DNA of 64,000 nt from an uncultured Flammeovirgaceae bacterium (GCA_937883755.1 CAKZYA010000057.1:248001-312000), one strand, 5' to 3'; shown: positions 25,248-35,112, counted from the first letter of the stretch. Program-made: numbers and translations. The notes: generated by a model not told the origin, from the sequence alone.

Positions 25248-26510
25248 ATGTACAAACCTCTTATTCTTGCCTTGTTTCTAATTTCCTCATCGGCAACTGC
25301 TCAAGTTTATACAGAAAAACAGACCCGCCACCGATTTGCTCAGCTTAACTTAGGATTGGATTATCAAACAAGTTTGGGGGGCACTACTAATTACCTAGAC
25401 TCAGAGGGTAATCTCAATTCACTTGATCTTACTAGTCTGGGTAAACCGAGAATTATTATAGGCGGTACGCACTTTTGGGGACATGCTGACTTTTATATAG
25501 CTATTCCGGTAGCAAGTCCTATTCTCAATCAGGAAAATCAGCGTATTGATTATTTGGTTGGGGTAGAAACGGTTTTTAAATACTACCCCTGGCGCATTGA
25601 GCACAAGAAGGTTCGACCATTTTTGGGAGTATCCATTGCCCCGTTTTACTACGAGCAGAGTAATGATAATCTGGAATTTGGTAATGGCCCGGAGCTTAAC
25701 CATACGTCACTGCCACTAATGACCGGACTGACTTTTAATATTGGAAACCACCTAATCGAGGCTGGTTTGACTTGGAATTACGTTAACTCGCAAGAGTACT
25801 ATATTTCCCGTAATGAGGTGTCGACAATTGAAACTCCTTCGCTGTACCTGAATATATCGTATCGATATATGTTAGAGACTACAATCAGTGACGAACGCAA
25901 CTGGGAATCAGGTAAGACCAAGGAAGTTACGGATAAATTAGCCGCCGAAAATCGGCTTAATGGCTTTTTCTTGGGTGTAGGCATGTCTTCGGCTTTTTGG
26001 ATTGGCGAAAGTAGCTACAATGAAAACACTCGTCCTTATATTGAGAAATACAGTACATCACTGATGCCCGACTTTAGCATTGGTTACTATTTGCACAATC
26101 CCGATGTAAATATTGCCCTCGGCTACCGAAGCTATGGTTCTTCTACCAGTGCTTACGGTGCAGCGCAGGTAGTTAGAAGAAGATCTTTTGTACTGGAAGG
26201 GACGAAATTTCTGTTTGATTACCACGGCTTTGTTCCCTTTGTTGGTCCTGCTATTAGCTACGAGAATTTGAGTTTTCGCGAATCGTTCGAGAGGCAGTCA
26301 GTACATCGCCTGTCAGAAACTCAGTTTAGTTACGGACTCACCTTTGGTTGGGATATTCGCCCCAATCGGCTGCAATCCTGGATTTTGAGGACAAATCTGA
26401 GATGGTTTCCAAACCTGGAATTAGCAGTGGACGATCGGCAGTCTATTTCCTTCAACAACATTGAGTTCAACTTCATCCAATTGATTATCTACCCTAACCG
26501 GATCTTCTAG
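25248..26510 (+). CDS. outer-membrane beta-barrel protein
   Basis: A 420-residue exported protein. The ATG at 25248 begins a clear signal peptide (MYKPLILALFLISSSATAQ); an earlier in-frame ATG would add an unlikely extension. Repeating strands with aromatic ends (FRPFLGVSIAPFYYEQ-type, YLNISYRYML, PDFSIGYYLHN) and the terminal Phe of YPNRIF support a barrel, perhaps two domains (residues 30-210 and 235-420). No function can be given. It converges with the response regulator. Confidence 0.75.
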   Translation: MYKPLILALFLISSSATAQVYTEKQTRHRFAQLNLGLDYQTSLGGTTNYLDSEGNLNSLDLTSLGKPRIIIGGTHFWGHADFYIAIPVASPILNQENQRIDYLVGVETVFKYYPWRIEHKKVRPFLGVSIAPFYYEQSNDNLEFGNGPELNHTSLPLMTGLTFNIGNHLIEAGLTWNYVNSQEYYISRNEVSTIETPSLYLNISYRYMLETTISDERNWESGKTKEVTDKLAAENRLNGFFLGVGMSSAFWIGESSYNENTRPYIEKYSTSLMPDFSIGYYLHNPDVNIALGYRSYGSSTSAYGAAQVVRRRSFVLEGTKFLFDYHGFVPFVGPAISYENLSFRESFERQSVHRLSETQFSYGLTFGWDIRPNRLQSWILRTNLRWFPNLELAVDDRQSISFNNIEFNFIQLIIYPNRIF

Positions 26511-26528
26511 AGAAGCCAATAGAACTTC

Positions 26529-27311
26529 TTACCCCTCCAGCCACTGCTTGAAGGCTTTGGCTTTTCCTTTGCTGACAATTACTTCGTCGGTGGGGGCAGG
26601 TTGGAGGTTGAGTTTGAGGCGGCTATTGAAGTAGGTATGAATCTGCTGAATGGCTTCCAGGTGAATAAGGTATTGCCTATTGATGCGGAAGAACTTTTCA
26701 GTATCTACTAGTCCGTCTAGTTGTTCCAACGTATAGTCTACCACATACTTTTTGCCTTCGGGAGTAAATAAAAAAACTAGTTCGTTTTCGGTGTAAAAGT
26801 AAGCAATTTCATCGTCAGAGATGGGAACCAGCTGCTCTCCCTTTTTTACCAGAAATCGTTTTTTGTGGCGGCGTCCGGCAGATTGCTGCCCACTCTGTTG
26901 CAAGTTATCCAGCAATCGTTCAATTTTGCTGGCGTTCTCTTCTTCCGAAAATTCACTCTTTAGCTGCTTGTACTTGGCAATCGCTTTATCCAGTTCTTCA
27001 AACTTGATAGGTTTGAGCAGATAGTCAATGCTTTTTACCTTAAATGCCTGAATAGCGTATTCGTCGTAGGAAGTAGTGAAGATAATGGGGCTTTTGATCA
27101 CTACTTTCTCATAAATGTCAAAGCTCAATCCGTCCGAAAGTTGAATATCTGACAGTATCAAATCCGGAGCAGGATGCTCAGCAAACCAGCGGATAGCACT
27201 CTCTACACTATCCAGTACATCGACAACCTCGATTGGCTCATCCAAGCGGCCTAGTAGCTGCTGTAAACGCTCAGCTGCTGGGTACTCGTCTTCAATAATT
27301 AGTATATCCAT
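26529..27311 (-). CDS. LytTR-family response regulator
   Basis: A 260-residue two-domain regulator. The receiver domain (1-120) has the acidic pocket IIEDE, the phosphoacceptor Asp in LILSDIQL near residue 55 and the Lys in YLLKPIKF near 106. A Lys/Glu-rich linker leads to a C-terminal LytTR DNA-binding domain (KRFLVKKGEQLVPI... DGLVDTEKFFRINRQYLIHLEAI). It belongs with the sensor kinase encoded just upstream, 9 bases apart. Such LytS/LytTR pairs control surface or envelope genes, but the target here is unknown. Confidence 0.92.
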   Translation of the reverse strand: MDILIIEDEYPAAERLQQLLGRLDEPIEVVDVLDSVESAIRWFAEHPAPDLILSDIQLSDGLSFDIYEKVVIKSPIIFTTSYDEYAIQAFKVKSIDYLLKPIKFEELDKAIAKYKQLKSEFSEEENASKIERLLDNLQQSGQQSAGRRHKKRFLVKKGEQLVPISDDEIAYFYTENELVFLFTPEGKKYVVDYTLEQLDGLVDTEKFFRINRQYLIHLEAIQQIHTYFNSRLKLNLQPAPTDEVIVSKGKAKAFKQWLEG

Positions 27312-27320
27312 ACTGTACTA

Positions 27321-28346
27321 TCAAGAAGCGATCAGCGGAATACGTACCGAGAACAACTCGGCCGATTGGTTAATTTCCACCGGATTGGGAGTGAGCAAAG
27401 CGTAGCGGTTTACAATATTCTGCAAGCCAGTTTTGGTGGATTTTTCCATCTCCAGAATGTTCTTCTTCTGTACGTTATTTTCTACTACTACGTAGCCGTG
27501 TCGGTCTACCGTGATACGCAGGGTAAGCGGTTTATCTTTAGAAATGACATTATGCTTGAGTGCATTTTCTACCAGAATCTGTAAGCTTAGTGGGGCTACT
27601 CGGCGATTCAAGCTTTCTTCAGGAATATCATTCTCTACAATCAGGTTATCGCGGTAGCGGGTTTTGTTTAAGAAAATGTAAGACTGCACGAAATCCAGTT
27701 CTTCCTCTAAAGAAACCGTTTCTTTCTGGCGACTTAGCAGTACGTAGCGATACACATCGGAAAGCTGCTCCAGGTACTTCTGAGCATCGGTATTATCCGG
27801 CTCAATCAGGGCAGCCAGCGTATTCATGCTATTAAAGAGAAAATGAGGATCGAGCTGGCTTTTCAGGGCTTCAAACTGGGAGCGAATATTCTCTTTGGCT
27901 AATGTTTCAGCTCGTTTAAGGTTTTTGACCCACTCGCTAAAGAAGTAGGCGCCCTCATAAATAGAAACTACAATAGCGGTAGGAATGAGATTAGAAATTG
28001 CCATAGCCCAGTGCTCACCCTCCTCACAAACGGTGTGACCTACCCAGCCAAACATTATATCTATAGCATAGGTAGCCGCCACGGTAAATGCCACACAACT
28101 GATTACCTCAATGAACAGCCGCCGGGCCGTTTGCTCGCTATGTGGATACGCCTGGCGTAGCCCCATAACAATGGCCCGATTACCCTCCCAAAGTGAAAGC
28201 GTAAAAGTAAAAGAGACTAAAAAGCTTATGCTCATATCAGCCAAGTCACCGGCTTGGCCATCGTAGTAGATAGCCAAAGAAATGAATGAGATGACAGGTA
28301 CCCCGATCAGCCGTATGATACGTTCAGTAGAAAAGGAATATCTCAT
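27321..28346 (-). CDS. LytS-like sensor histidine kinase (His_kinase family)
   Basis: A 341-residue membrane kinase. Four helices occupy residues 15-160 (ISFISLAIYY, ISFLVSFTFTLSL, VAFTVAATYAIDI, LIPTAIVVSIYEG). The phosphoacceptor region is LKSQLDPHFLFNSMNTLAAL near 185-205 with the family's P-H-F-L-F-N. A C-terminal ATPase part contains QILVENALKHN (N box) and VVENNVQK. No extracytoplasmic sensor domain is evident. It is the first gene of a two-gene operon with the LytTR regulator. Confidence 0.9.
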   Translation of the reverse strand: MRYSFSTERIIRLIGVPVISFISLAIYYDGQAGDLADMSISFLVSFTFTLSLWEGNRAIVMGLRQAYPHSEQTARRLFIEVISCVAFTVAATYAIDIMFGWVGHTVCEEGEHWAMAISNLIPTAIVVSIYEGAYFFSEWVKNLKRAETLAKENIRSQFEALKSQLDPHFLFNSMNTLAALIEPDNTDAQKYLEQLSDVYRYVLLSRQKETVSLEEELDFVQSYIFLNKTRYRDNLIVENDIPEESLNRRVAPLSLQILVENALKHNVISKDKPLTLRITVDRHGYVVVENNVQKKNILEMEKSTKTGLQNIVNRYALLTPNPVEINQSAELFSVRIPLIAS

Positions 28347-28498
28347 AATTAAAAGATACGGATAATTTATAGGATATGAACAAAGGGAGAGTCTTTCTTT
28401 CCCTTAAAGGATGATATACACTGTAAAATTTAACTTTTTGCTTCCTAGCAAGCCAAGATAGGCTGCTCTAATGCTGAGCAACTTATCTTATCATCCAT

Positions 28499-29122
28499 CT
28501 AATCTTTAGTGTAGATAATCTCTTGCAGATTACTAGCCCGATTTTCGCAAAGGTTTTCGGTCCGCGACCCAAAGCGTAGCGTATTCTTTTTCAGTTGAAT
28601 AATATCTTGCTCTATGCATTCGTCAATTCCAGGAAAAATGCTACACCCGTTGGTGATATCGTAGACGACGTTGGCTTCAGTGATGCCACAAGCTGAAAAG
28701 CCTAGGGCATCGAGTAGTTGTTGATTGTCGATTAGGATCTCCAGTGATTGTTCGGTATTAGCAAAGTCAGCCTCCCAGGTTTTCTCAAAGCTCAAACTCG
28801 TTCCCAGTATCGTAAACGGCCCGGTTGATCGATAATTCAATATAGGAGTCGTCAGGCCTTCGTCGGCGAATATGGTAACGTTTATAGTATTAAGCGTATC
28901 CGCAAAAGTAAATGTCTCGGTTTGATACACCTCGCTAAACGGTGACCCCGGTACATCAATGGGTAGCTCCAGCACACCATCGCTACTCCAGGTACCCTGC
29001 AATGCGGTAATCACATCGCCGATAGAATCTATCTCTGAGCGATCGAAGTCGTCTTCATCATCAGAGCAACTTACAAAGGCAAATGAAAGAAGTATTAACC
29101 ATACTAAAATATTCGTTTTCAT
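28499..29122 (-). CDS. lipoprotein, unknown function
   Basis: A 207-residue lipoprotein with lipobox AFVSC (Cys19) and an acidic linker SDDEDD, typical of surface-exposed Bacteroidota lipoproteins. The mature part starts LQGTWSSDGVL and is strand-rich, resembling lipocalin-like domains that begin with a G-x-W motif; four Cys in the C-terminal half may form disulfides. It is last in a minus-strand run that starts with the TonB receptor. Confidence 0.72.
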   Translation of the reverse strand: MKTNILVWLILLSFAFVSCSDDEDDFDRSEIDSIGDVITALQGTWSSDGVLELPIDVPGSPFSEVYQTETFTFADTLNTINVTIFADEGLTTPILNYRSTGPFTILGTSLSFEKTWEADFANTEQSLEILIDNQQLLDALGFSACGITEANVVYDITNGCSIFPGIDECIEQDIIQLKKNTLRFGSRTENLCENRASNLQEIIYTKD

Positions 29123-29168
29123 CAGTTAGTTATTTTACATTAGAAAAAGGATTACATGAGTGATTTTC

Positions 29169-29810
29169 TCAGCTAGCGGTCACTGGGGTAGATTTCAGAG
29201 CAATTGATCGAGTTTGTATCAGGTAGGCTACCCCTAAGTTGGGTATCCAGCACAGCCAAGCCACAATACGATAGGCCGTGATAAAATCGTCAAAAAGTAT
29301 TATCAGAAGCGGTAGAAAAATTCTTAGTGTGACGGCGGCCAGGCAAAGAGCGTAGCTGTAGGTCATCATAGCCTGGTGTTGAGCTACTTTTCCTTGCGTA
29401 ATATGGTAGTAGCTCGCGCCAGTGGTAGCTAACCACAAAGTGCCCAAAATAGTGAATCCAATCTCACTGATTATCCCGCCATCGGCCAATTGAGCCAGGT
29501 ATATACTACCCAACCCGCTAATTAGAACAGCTACAGCATATACGCTGCCTATAACAACATGAACTATCGGATACTCTTGGCGTATGCTTTTAGAAAACTG
29601 TATCCAGCCTATGCCTAGAGCTAATCCTCCTAAGCAAATATGACTGTAGAAAGCGACATTCCACTGAGTGCTCGCTAGTAGTTCGCTCGCTTTATGCATT
29701 AGTATACCTACCGGCTGTTCAGCTACTAGGTAATACAGTGGATAGAGAGAAACGGTAAGACTAGAAATACAAATTAGCCACCAGGCAGTGGATTTTATGT
29801 TTTTAGGCAT
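29169..29810 (-). CDS. DUF2306-like integral membrane protein
   Basis: A 213-residue protein with about six hydrophobic helices and several His residues within the membrane part (YSHICLGG, VHVVIGSVYA, YYHITQGKVAQHQAMM). The H-Q-x-M-M motif after a His-containing helix is characteristic of DUF2306. The start at 29810 was chosen because the longer frame prefixes a Cys-rich stretch that overlaps the neighbouring gene. Function unknown, possibly heme-binding. Confidence 0.72.
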   Translation of the reverse strand: MPKNIKSTAWWLICISSLTVSLYPLYYLVAEQPVGILMHKASELLASTQWNVAFYSHICLGGLALGIGWIQFSKSIRQEYPIVHVVIGSVYAVAVLISGLGSIYLAQLADGGIISEIGFTILGTLWLATTGASYYHITQGKVAQHQAMMTYSYALCLAAVTLRIFLPLLIILFDDFITAYRIVAWLCWIPNLGVAYLIQTRSIALKSTPVTAS

Positions 29811-29821
29811 GGCTCGCAGTA

Positions 29822-30520
29822 TCAAAATACGATCGCTGTTCCTACATTCAGTGCACCGAACTGCCACTGATCATCGCCAATTCCGTTTACTTCTACTCGG
29901 GTGCTCAACTGCTGGTAAATTACTCTTAGCTCCAGAGCTTTTTCTTTATTACTGAAGGGGGTGAATGCATAGCCGACACCGATACTGCCCGAACTACCAA
30001 TGCCAAACTGATGGAAAAACTCCTGCTCATTGCTCTCATTCAGGAAGCGATTCTTCGTAAATACGGCACCCAGTCCGAGGTCGGCCAGCAGGAATACGTT
30101 GTTTGCCTCAAACGGATAGTACTTAGCGGCGGCCCCGGCCGTAAGGAAGTTAAAGAAATACCCTTCTTCGTAACCTCCCTCTTCTGGCTCAGAACCCGTT
30201 TGGGAATTACGAACGACGGCACCCAACATTAGGCCTTTTGCCCAGCGAACGGGTTTATAAAAGCCTATTCCGAAACTGAAGCCACTTAGGCCGGAATAAT
30301 CACCTACCTGACGGCGATTTCCTTCAGAACCGGCAAAGTAGCTCTGCCCATTGTTGCGTAAGCCTTCAGCACGCATCAGTTCACTACCACTCTGCAAAAA
30401 GGGGGTTACCCATCCGGAGTTGATTTCTACCTGGGTGTTTTGCGATAGTGGGTTCTGGGCAGCACTATTCTGGTACCCAATTGTCAGTAAAATAGCTGAG
30501 AGAAAGAATATAGATTTCAT
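29822..30520 (-). CDS. outer-membrane beta-barrel protein (OmpA-like barrel)
   Basis: A 232-residue exported protein: signal peptide ending NSAAQNPLSQ, then strands such as FSFGIGFYKP, KGLMLGAVVRN, NVFLLADLGLGAVF and a C-terminal Phe (TAIVF). Typical of eight-stranded barrels. It lies between the TonB receptor and the DUF2306 protein on the same strand but is separated from the receptor by a heptamer-type inverted repeat. Confidence 0.76.
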   Translation of the reverse strand: MKSIFFLSAILLTIGYQNSAAQNPLSQNTQVEINSGWVTPFLQSGSELMRAEGLRNNGQSYFAGSEGNRRQVGDYSGLSGFSFGIGFYKPVRWAKGLMLGAVVRNSQTGSEPEEGGYEEGYFFNFLTAGAAAKYYPFEANNVFLLADLGLGAVFTKNRFLNESNEQEFFHQFGIGSSGSIGVGYAFTPFSNKEKALELRVIYQQLSTRVEVNGIGDDQWQFGALNVGTAIVF

Positions 30521-30542
30521 AGATGATAAAGTTTAAGAGTTA

Positions 30543-30616
30543 TAGTCCACGGTCAACAGTTCACAGAGCATAATTAGATCTATTTTTCATAACTGTGGAC
30601 TGTTGTCTGTTAACTA
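30543..30616. repeat. heptamer-phased inverted repeat
   Basis: The left arm (30543-30566) reads in 7-bp units TAGTCCA, CGGTCAA, CAGTTCA plus CAG. The right arm (30593-30616), read on the other strand, is TAGTTAA, CAGACAA, CAGTCCA plus CAG, matching the left at 19 of 24 positions. The 26-nt loop is AT-rich. It lies between the TonB receptor stop (30621) and the next gene, as a possible stem in the mRNA. Confidence 0.7.
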
Positions 30617-30620
30617 TGTA

Positions 30621-33011
30621 CTAAAATGTGATTCGGTACTGGGGCACAGGAAATAGGCCAATCTGATTTTGCGTTTGCACGGTATTCGTTCGTGGGTTGT
30701 AAATACGAGTAAACTCATTTTCCCGATTGGTAATATTCTGAATATCCACTCCGAATTCGTGGGTTGCCCTTTTGGCATTAATGCGGTAAGAAATCTTCAG
30801 ATCCGTGCGGAAGTAATCGTCAAACTGTTCAGAGAAGGCTAGATCATCCCGACGTACTTCGTATCCTAATTCAGCCGAACGTTCAAAGTCAATGGGGGTG
30901 TAGCGGTTACCTCCTGAAGCAGTCAAGCGAAGATCCAGATTTAGGGTATTATTCTTACGGCCCACTTTAAACTCTTTTCCACCTAACAGATTGGTCACGT
31001 AACCACCGTCAAAAGCGGTACTGCGCCATACATCATCACTGCCCTTATATTCTGAACTATAAAGCGAAGTAGTGAACAGGAAGTAGTAGCCGCGGTTATA
31101 GAATCGCTCTAATGTGAGCTCAACCCCGTAGTTGCGGCCTTCGCCTTCGTTCACTAAGAATCCATTGTCAATGGGCGCAAAGTCGGCTCCAGCATTCAGC
31201 ATAGAGAAGGAAGAGGGTTGACGGCTTTCTACCGGTGCGCTGTTAATACCCTGGTAGTAGGTTTCTACTTTAAATCGCAGGTTGGGGGATAGTGAATGGT
31301 CGTAGGAAAGTACGTAGTGCTGGCTGCTGGTGAAATCCATATTGCGGTTGCTTTCTACTACACTTCCATCCGTTAATGGTGTCTGGGTAAAGTAGGTCTC
31401 TAGCGGTTGGGTCTGGCTGTGGCGTCCATAGGCTACGGCAATTGTCTGACGATCATTTACGCGGTACTGCAAACCGGCCCGGGGCTGGACACTGTTGCTA
31501 CTGCTTACTTCAAAGTTTTGGTAGTTAATGCCAGTGTTCAACGTTAGCCGATCATTGAAGCGGTGTTGCCACTGAGCGTAAACCTGCGTTAGTAAGCTCT
31601 GGCCTTGGCTATCGCGTAGCGGTCGCTCGTCGCCGGGTACAATTCGTCGGTTGACCAGATCAAAATCGTACAAGTCAGTAATTAAGCCTACGGTCACATT
31701 GTTACGGGCACTGAATTTTTTATTCAGCATCAAATGGGCTGACAGTTTATTATTGATAAAATCAGCTTCCTCATTTGGAATAGGAGAGCGATCCTCAATA
31801 CTTAGGGAGTCACTGTAAAAATGACTTTCCTGACGAGAAGCGGCTAATGACAGTTTATAGCTGGTGGTAGGATTGAAGTAGTATAGATGAGATAGCCCGA
31901 CGATTCCGGTTCGGTAGTTTAGATAACTATCTTGGTTTTCGTCCCCAAATAGATTCTCACTATTAGCTTCCAGGTCTTCCTCGCTACCTAGCAAGTCAAT
32001 GTTACTCACCCCGCCAATTCCGAACACGGTAAAACGACCTGCATTTTTGGTAGGCACATCTACTTTAAAGGTTAAGTCCTGATACTCCGGGGTAGCCGCT
32101 CCGGTGCCAAAGTCTAAGCCGATAGCTTGAAAAGCGCCTAGCGTAGAGTAACGGTAGTTAGCAATGTACGAAGCTTTAGATTTTTTACTAAATGGCCCCT
32201 CCACGCCAAATTCAAATCCATTGAAACCTACTTGACCCAGAAATTCCCGCTTTTCGGTATTACCCCGACGTAGTTGTAAATCAAATACTCCAGCTAAGGC
32301 ATTGCCGTATTCCGCTGGAAAGGCCCCGGTCAGGAAATCTGATTTATCTAACACATTATAGTTGAGCATACTCACTGGCCCGCCGGTAGAACTTAGTGAA
32401 CCGTAGTGGCTGGGGTTAGGAATGTTGATACCTTCTAAACGCCAGAGTAATCCTGATGGAGAGTTTCCTCGGATAATGATGTCGTTACGATCGTCGTTGT
32501 TTGCCGCTACTCCAGCAAAGTTAGCCGCCATTCGGGCGGGATCATTACGGGAACCAGCGTAGCGCCCGGTTTCTTCCAGATTGAACGAGCGGGAACTCAC
32601 GGTGGCTAATTCGTTATTGGTAGCGGTTTTATCTGATTCAGCGGTAATGACGATCTCGTCAGCCATCAGTATGCTTTCTTCCAGCGACACGTCCAGCACT
32701 ACCTGCTTACCGGTAGTCACCATCACGTTAGGAATAGTACGAGCGGTGTAGCCGATAAACGATACTTGCAGTGCCTGCCGACCAATGGGTACATTTTCTA
32801 AAGTGTAGTACCCTTCGGTATCGGTAGCCGTGCCGATCATGGGTTCGGTATCCAGCACGATAACATTAACCCCCACCAGCGGAAATTTGGATTGGGCATC
32901 AACGATTTGCCCGCGAAGGGTTTGGGTGGCGGGACTCTGGGCGTATAAAGATGAGACAAATATGCTGATCCAGGCGAAGATGATGACAAAGGTAAAAAAT
33001 AGCTTTTTCAT
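30621..33011 (-). CDS. TonB-dependent receptor with carboxypeptidase-like N-terminal domain
   Basis: A 796-residue outer-membrane receptor. The ATG at 33011 starts a signal peptide (MKKLFFTFVIIFAWISIFV). Residues of about 25-115 form a carboxypeptidase-regulatory-like domain (LRGQIVDAQSKFPLVGVNV, DTEGYYTLENVPIG), then a plug domain with IIIRGNSPSGLLWRLEGINIPN, and a 22-strand-like barrel ending in PQYRITF. This class imports siderophores or organic ligands, but without a SusD partner the substrate is not clear. The head of a minus-strand gene run. Confidence 0.92.
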   Translation of the reverse strand: MKKLFFTFVIIFAWISIFVSSLYAQSPATQTLRGQIVDAQSKFPLVGVNVIVLDTEPMIGTATDTEGYYTLENVPIGRQALQVSFIGYTARTIPNVMVTTGKQVVLDVSLEESILMADEIVITAESDKTATNNELATVSSRSFNLEETGRYAGSRNDPARMAANFAGVAANNDDRNDIIIRGNSPSGLLWRLEGINIPNPSHYGSLSSTGGPVSMLNYNVLDKSDFLTGAFPAEYGNALAGVFDLQLRRGNTEKREFLGQVGFNGFEFGVEGPFSKKSKASYIANYRYSTLGAFQAIGLDFGTGAATPEYQDLTFKVDVPTKNAGRFTVFGIGGVSNIDLLGSEEDLEANSENLFGDENQDSYLNYRTGIVGLSHLYYFNPTTSYKLSLAASRQESHFYSDSLSIEDRSPIPNEEADFINNKLSAHLMLNKKFSARNNVTVGLITDLYDFDLVNRRIVPGDERPLRDSQGQSLLTQVYAQWQHRFNDRLTLNTGINYQNFEVSSSNSVQPRAGLQYRVNDRQTIAVAYGRHSQTQPLETYFTQTPLTDGSVVESNRNMDFTSSQHYVLSYDHSLSPNLRFKVETYYQGINSAPVESRQPSSFSMLNAGADFAPIDNGFLVNEGEGRNYGVELTLERFYNRGYYFLFTTSLYSSEYKGSDDVWRSTAFDGGYVTNLLGGKEFKVGRKNNTLNLDLRLTASGGNRYTPIDFERSAELGYEVRRDDLAFSEQFDDYFRTDLKISYRINAKRATHEFGVDIQNITNRENEFTRIYNPRTNTVQTQNQIGLFPVPQYRITF

Positions 33012-33457
33012 AGCGTAATGCATTTTGGTGATTTGGTACGCTACAAAGGTGTAAGATTACTTACCACTGCACTGGAAAGATCAGGTGAACCGTCGGAAAG
33101 CCGGGGTGAATGGACGGGATAGTGATCCTAAGTTGAAAATAATGTGTAATTGTACTGCAGTAAGGTATTATTGATATGCAATTAAGGCATTAGTAAATAA
33201 AATCTTGCCGAGATAGGGTTTAACAAAGCTATAAAGGTGATTGAAAGTAAAGTCTACACCGTTTTCAATAAAATGCAAAGTTAATATCTGTATATAGCCA
33301 TGTGGGGTAACTTATTAGTTAGAAAGAACAGCTAGGAGATAATTTCTGGCAGGTCTACTACAATGGTATCTTTTCAGACAAGTAATTTATAATTGCCATA
33401 CAAACCTATATGCTCATTACCACGTAACAATAGCAATTATTCTTAGAAAAAGAGGCT
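33012..33457. other. intergenic region, no gene seen
   Basis: About 450 bases between the divergently read TonB receptor and acetyltransferase genes. AT-rich with no convincing reading frame. It should hold both promoters, but no strict TAnnTTTG box was found on either strand. Confidence 0.4.
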
Positions 33458-34021
33458 ATGTTACCTACACTACAGAGTGAACCATTAATCCTCCGCCCGT
33501 TTGTGCAAGAAGATCTGCCCAATATATTAGTGTTGGTGCAAGATAAAGACGTGGCTGCTACTACACTTACCATTCCCTACCCTTGTACTGAAGAAGCAAT
33601 TAACAATTGGTTTCGGTTGCAACAGCAGGAGCTTGAAGAAGGAAAAGTGCTACGTTGGGCGGTATGTCTCACTGGAACTAACGAGCTCATAGGAACTATG
33701 AAGCTAGCAACTCATCCCGAGTATGAATCAGCGGAGTTAGGCTATTGGATTGGTAAGCCCTACTGGGGTAATGGTTATGCTTCGGAAGCGGGCTATTTAG
33801 TAGTAGACTATGCCTTTAGAACGCTAGAGCTTAACCGAGTAGAGGCACACGCTATGGTAGAAAATATAGTATCTGCCAAAGTACTTCGCAAACTAGGTAT
33901 GCGAGAAGAGGGTTATCATCCGCAACTGATTAAAAAGTGGGGCGAGTTTAAAGACGTAAAAACCTATGGATTGCTGCGCGAACAGTGGGTAGCTTCCCAA
34001 ACTAAGTCAACTGCTTCATGA
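33458..34021 (+). CDS. GNAT-family N-acetyltransferase (RimJ/RimL type)
   Basis: A 187-residue acetyltransferase. The N-terminal LILRPFVQEDLPNILVLVQD, the acetyl-CoA binding region with ELGYWIGKPYWGNGYASEAG (around 100-119) and NIVSAKVLRKLGMREEG near the C-terminus are diagnostic of the RimJ/RimL-like subfamily. The acceptor is unknown, possibly a ribosomal protein or small molecule. Its stop overlaps the ATG of the DinB-like gene by 4 bases. Confidence 0.88.
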   Translation: MLPTLQSEPLILRPFVQEDLPNILVLVQDKDVAATTLTIPYPCTEEAINNWFRLQQQELEEGKVLRWAVCLTGTNELIGTMKLATHPEYESAELGYWIGKPYWGNGYASEAGYLVVDYAFRTLELNRVEAHAMVENIVSAKVLRKLGMREEGYHPQLIKKWGEFKDVKTYGLLREQWVASQTKSTAS

Positions 34022-34473
34022 ACGCTTCCCTTACGAATCGTCATCAACAGCTTTATAAGCAAATCCCTTCGCGAATACTTGCCCTACCCGAAGCAGAACT
34101 GATAGAAAAGCCAACTCCGAATAAATGGTCAAAAAAAGAGGTATTGGGGCATTTGATTGATTCAGCTATTAATAACCACACCCGGCTGATACAGATACAA
34201 ATTGAACCCCAACTGTTGGTAATTGAGAAGTACGCTCAAGATGATTGGGTGCGACTACACCAATATCAGGAGTGGAATACCGAAGTGCTAGTTCGCTGCT
34301 GGCAATCGCATCAGCACCAGATTATTGTATTAATGGAAGTAGCTTCAGAAGAAGCTCTCTACAAACTATGTGATATTGGTAATGGCGAACTAAAAACCAT
34401 GCGGTGGCTATACCAAGATTATGTAGCCCATTTAGAGCATCACCTTCACCAAATCGTAGATTACGATTTTTAA
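34018..34473 (+). CDS. DinB-like protein
   Basis: A 151-residue four-helix bundle of the DinB superfamily. Two His residues of the metal triad are visible, in LGHLIDSAINNH and AHLEHHLHQIVDY; the NKWSKKEVLGHL start is characteristic. Metal-dependent DinB proteins include thiol transferases and stress proteins. The ATG overlaps the acetyltransferase stop (ATGA), so the two are translationally coupled. Confidence 0.82.
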   Translation: MNASLTNRHQQLYKQIPSRILALPEAELIEKPTPNKWSKKEVLGHLIDSAINNHTRLIQIQIEPQLLVIEKYAQDDWVRLHQYQEWNTEVLVRCWQSHQHQIIVLMEVASEEALYKLCDIGNGELKTMRWLYQDYVAHLEHHLHQIVDYDF

Positions 34474-34557
34474 TATCGAGTTCGTTTGCGTGTCAATGTG
34501 TGAAAGTACTAGTATCTTTATACGACTCAATAAGCCAATTCTAGACATTCAAACACC

Positions 34558-35082
34558 ATGAACAATCTAGCTCAAGACATCACCCAGACGTTACTTGCCG
34601 AAGTGCGGCGGCGTATTATTGAAGAATCGGTACCCCGGATTAAAAAATGCCTCAACCTACTGAATGAGTCGCAGATTTGGTATCGCCCTAATGAACAAAC
34701 TGTTAGTGCGGGAAACTTAGTGTTGCACTTGATGGGTAACTTGCGGCAATGGGTACTGAGCGGTATCGACAGTCAACCTGACCACCGCCAGCGATCACAG
34801 GAGTTTGCTGAAATCGATCCGGTGCCTACTCAAAAGCTCATCTGTGACTTAGATAGCCTGATGACTGAAGTAGATCAAGCCCTCAACCGGATTACCTCCG
34901 AAGCCCTAACTGAAAAGCGGAATGTGCAGGGGTTTGAAGAAAGCGTACTGTCTATTCTGATTCACGTAACCGAACATTTCTCCTACCATACTGGGCAGAT
35001 TACTTATTACACTAAATCCACCCTCAATGTAGACACGCAGTACTACGCTGGGATGGATTTAGATCAAACTTCTTCTGACTAA
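34558..35082 (+). CDS. DUF1572/DinB-like protein
   Basis: A 174-residue helical protein of the DinB-like superfamily (DUF1572 type). VSAGNLVLHLMGNLRQW and LIHVTEHFSYHTGQITYYTK carry the His residues that bind metal. It follows the shorter DinB-like gene by about 85 bases, so three small genes sit together; no direct functional link is known. It converges with the PAS protein. Confidence 0.82.
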   Translation: MNNLAQDITQTLLAEVRRRIIEESVPRIKKCLNLLNESQIWYRPNEQTVSAGNLVLHLMGNLRQWVLSGIDSQPDHRQRSQEFAEIDPVPTQKLICDLDSLMTEVDQALNRITSEALTEKRNVQGFEESVLSILIHVTEHFSYHTGQITYYTKSTLNVDTQYYAGMDLDQTSSD

Positions 35083-35112
35083 TAAGGAAACTATGCTGTT
35101 TCTCAGGATATG

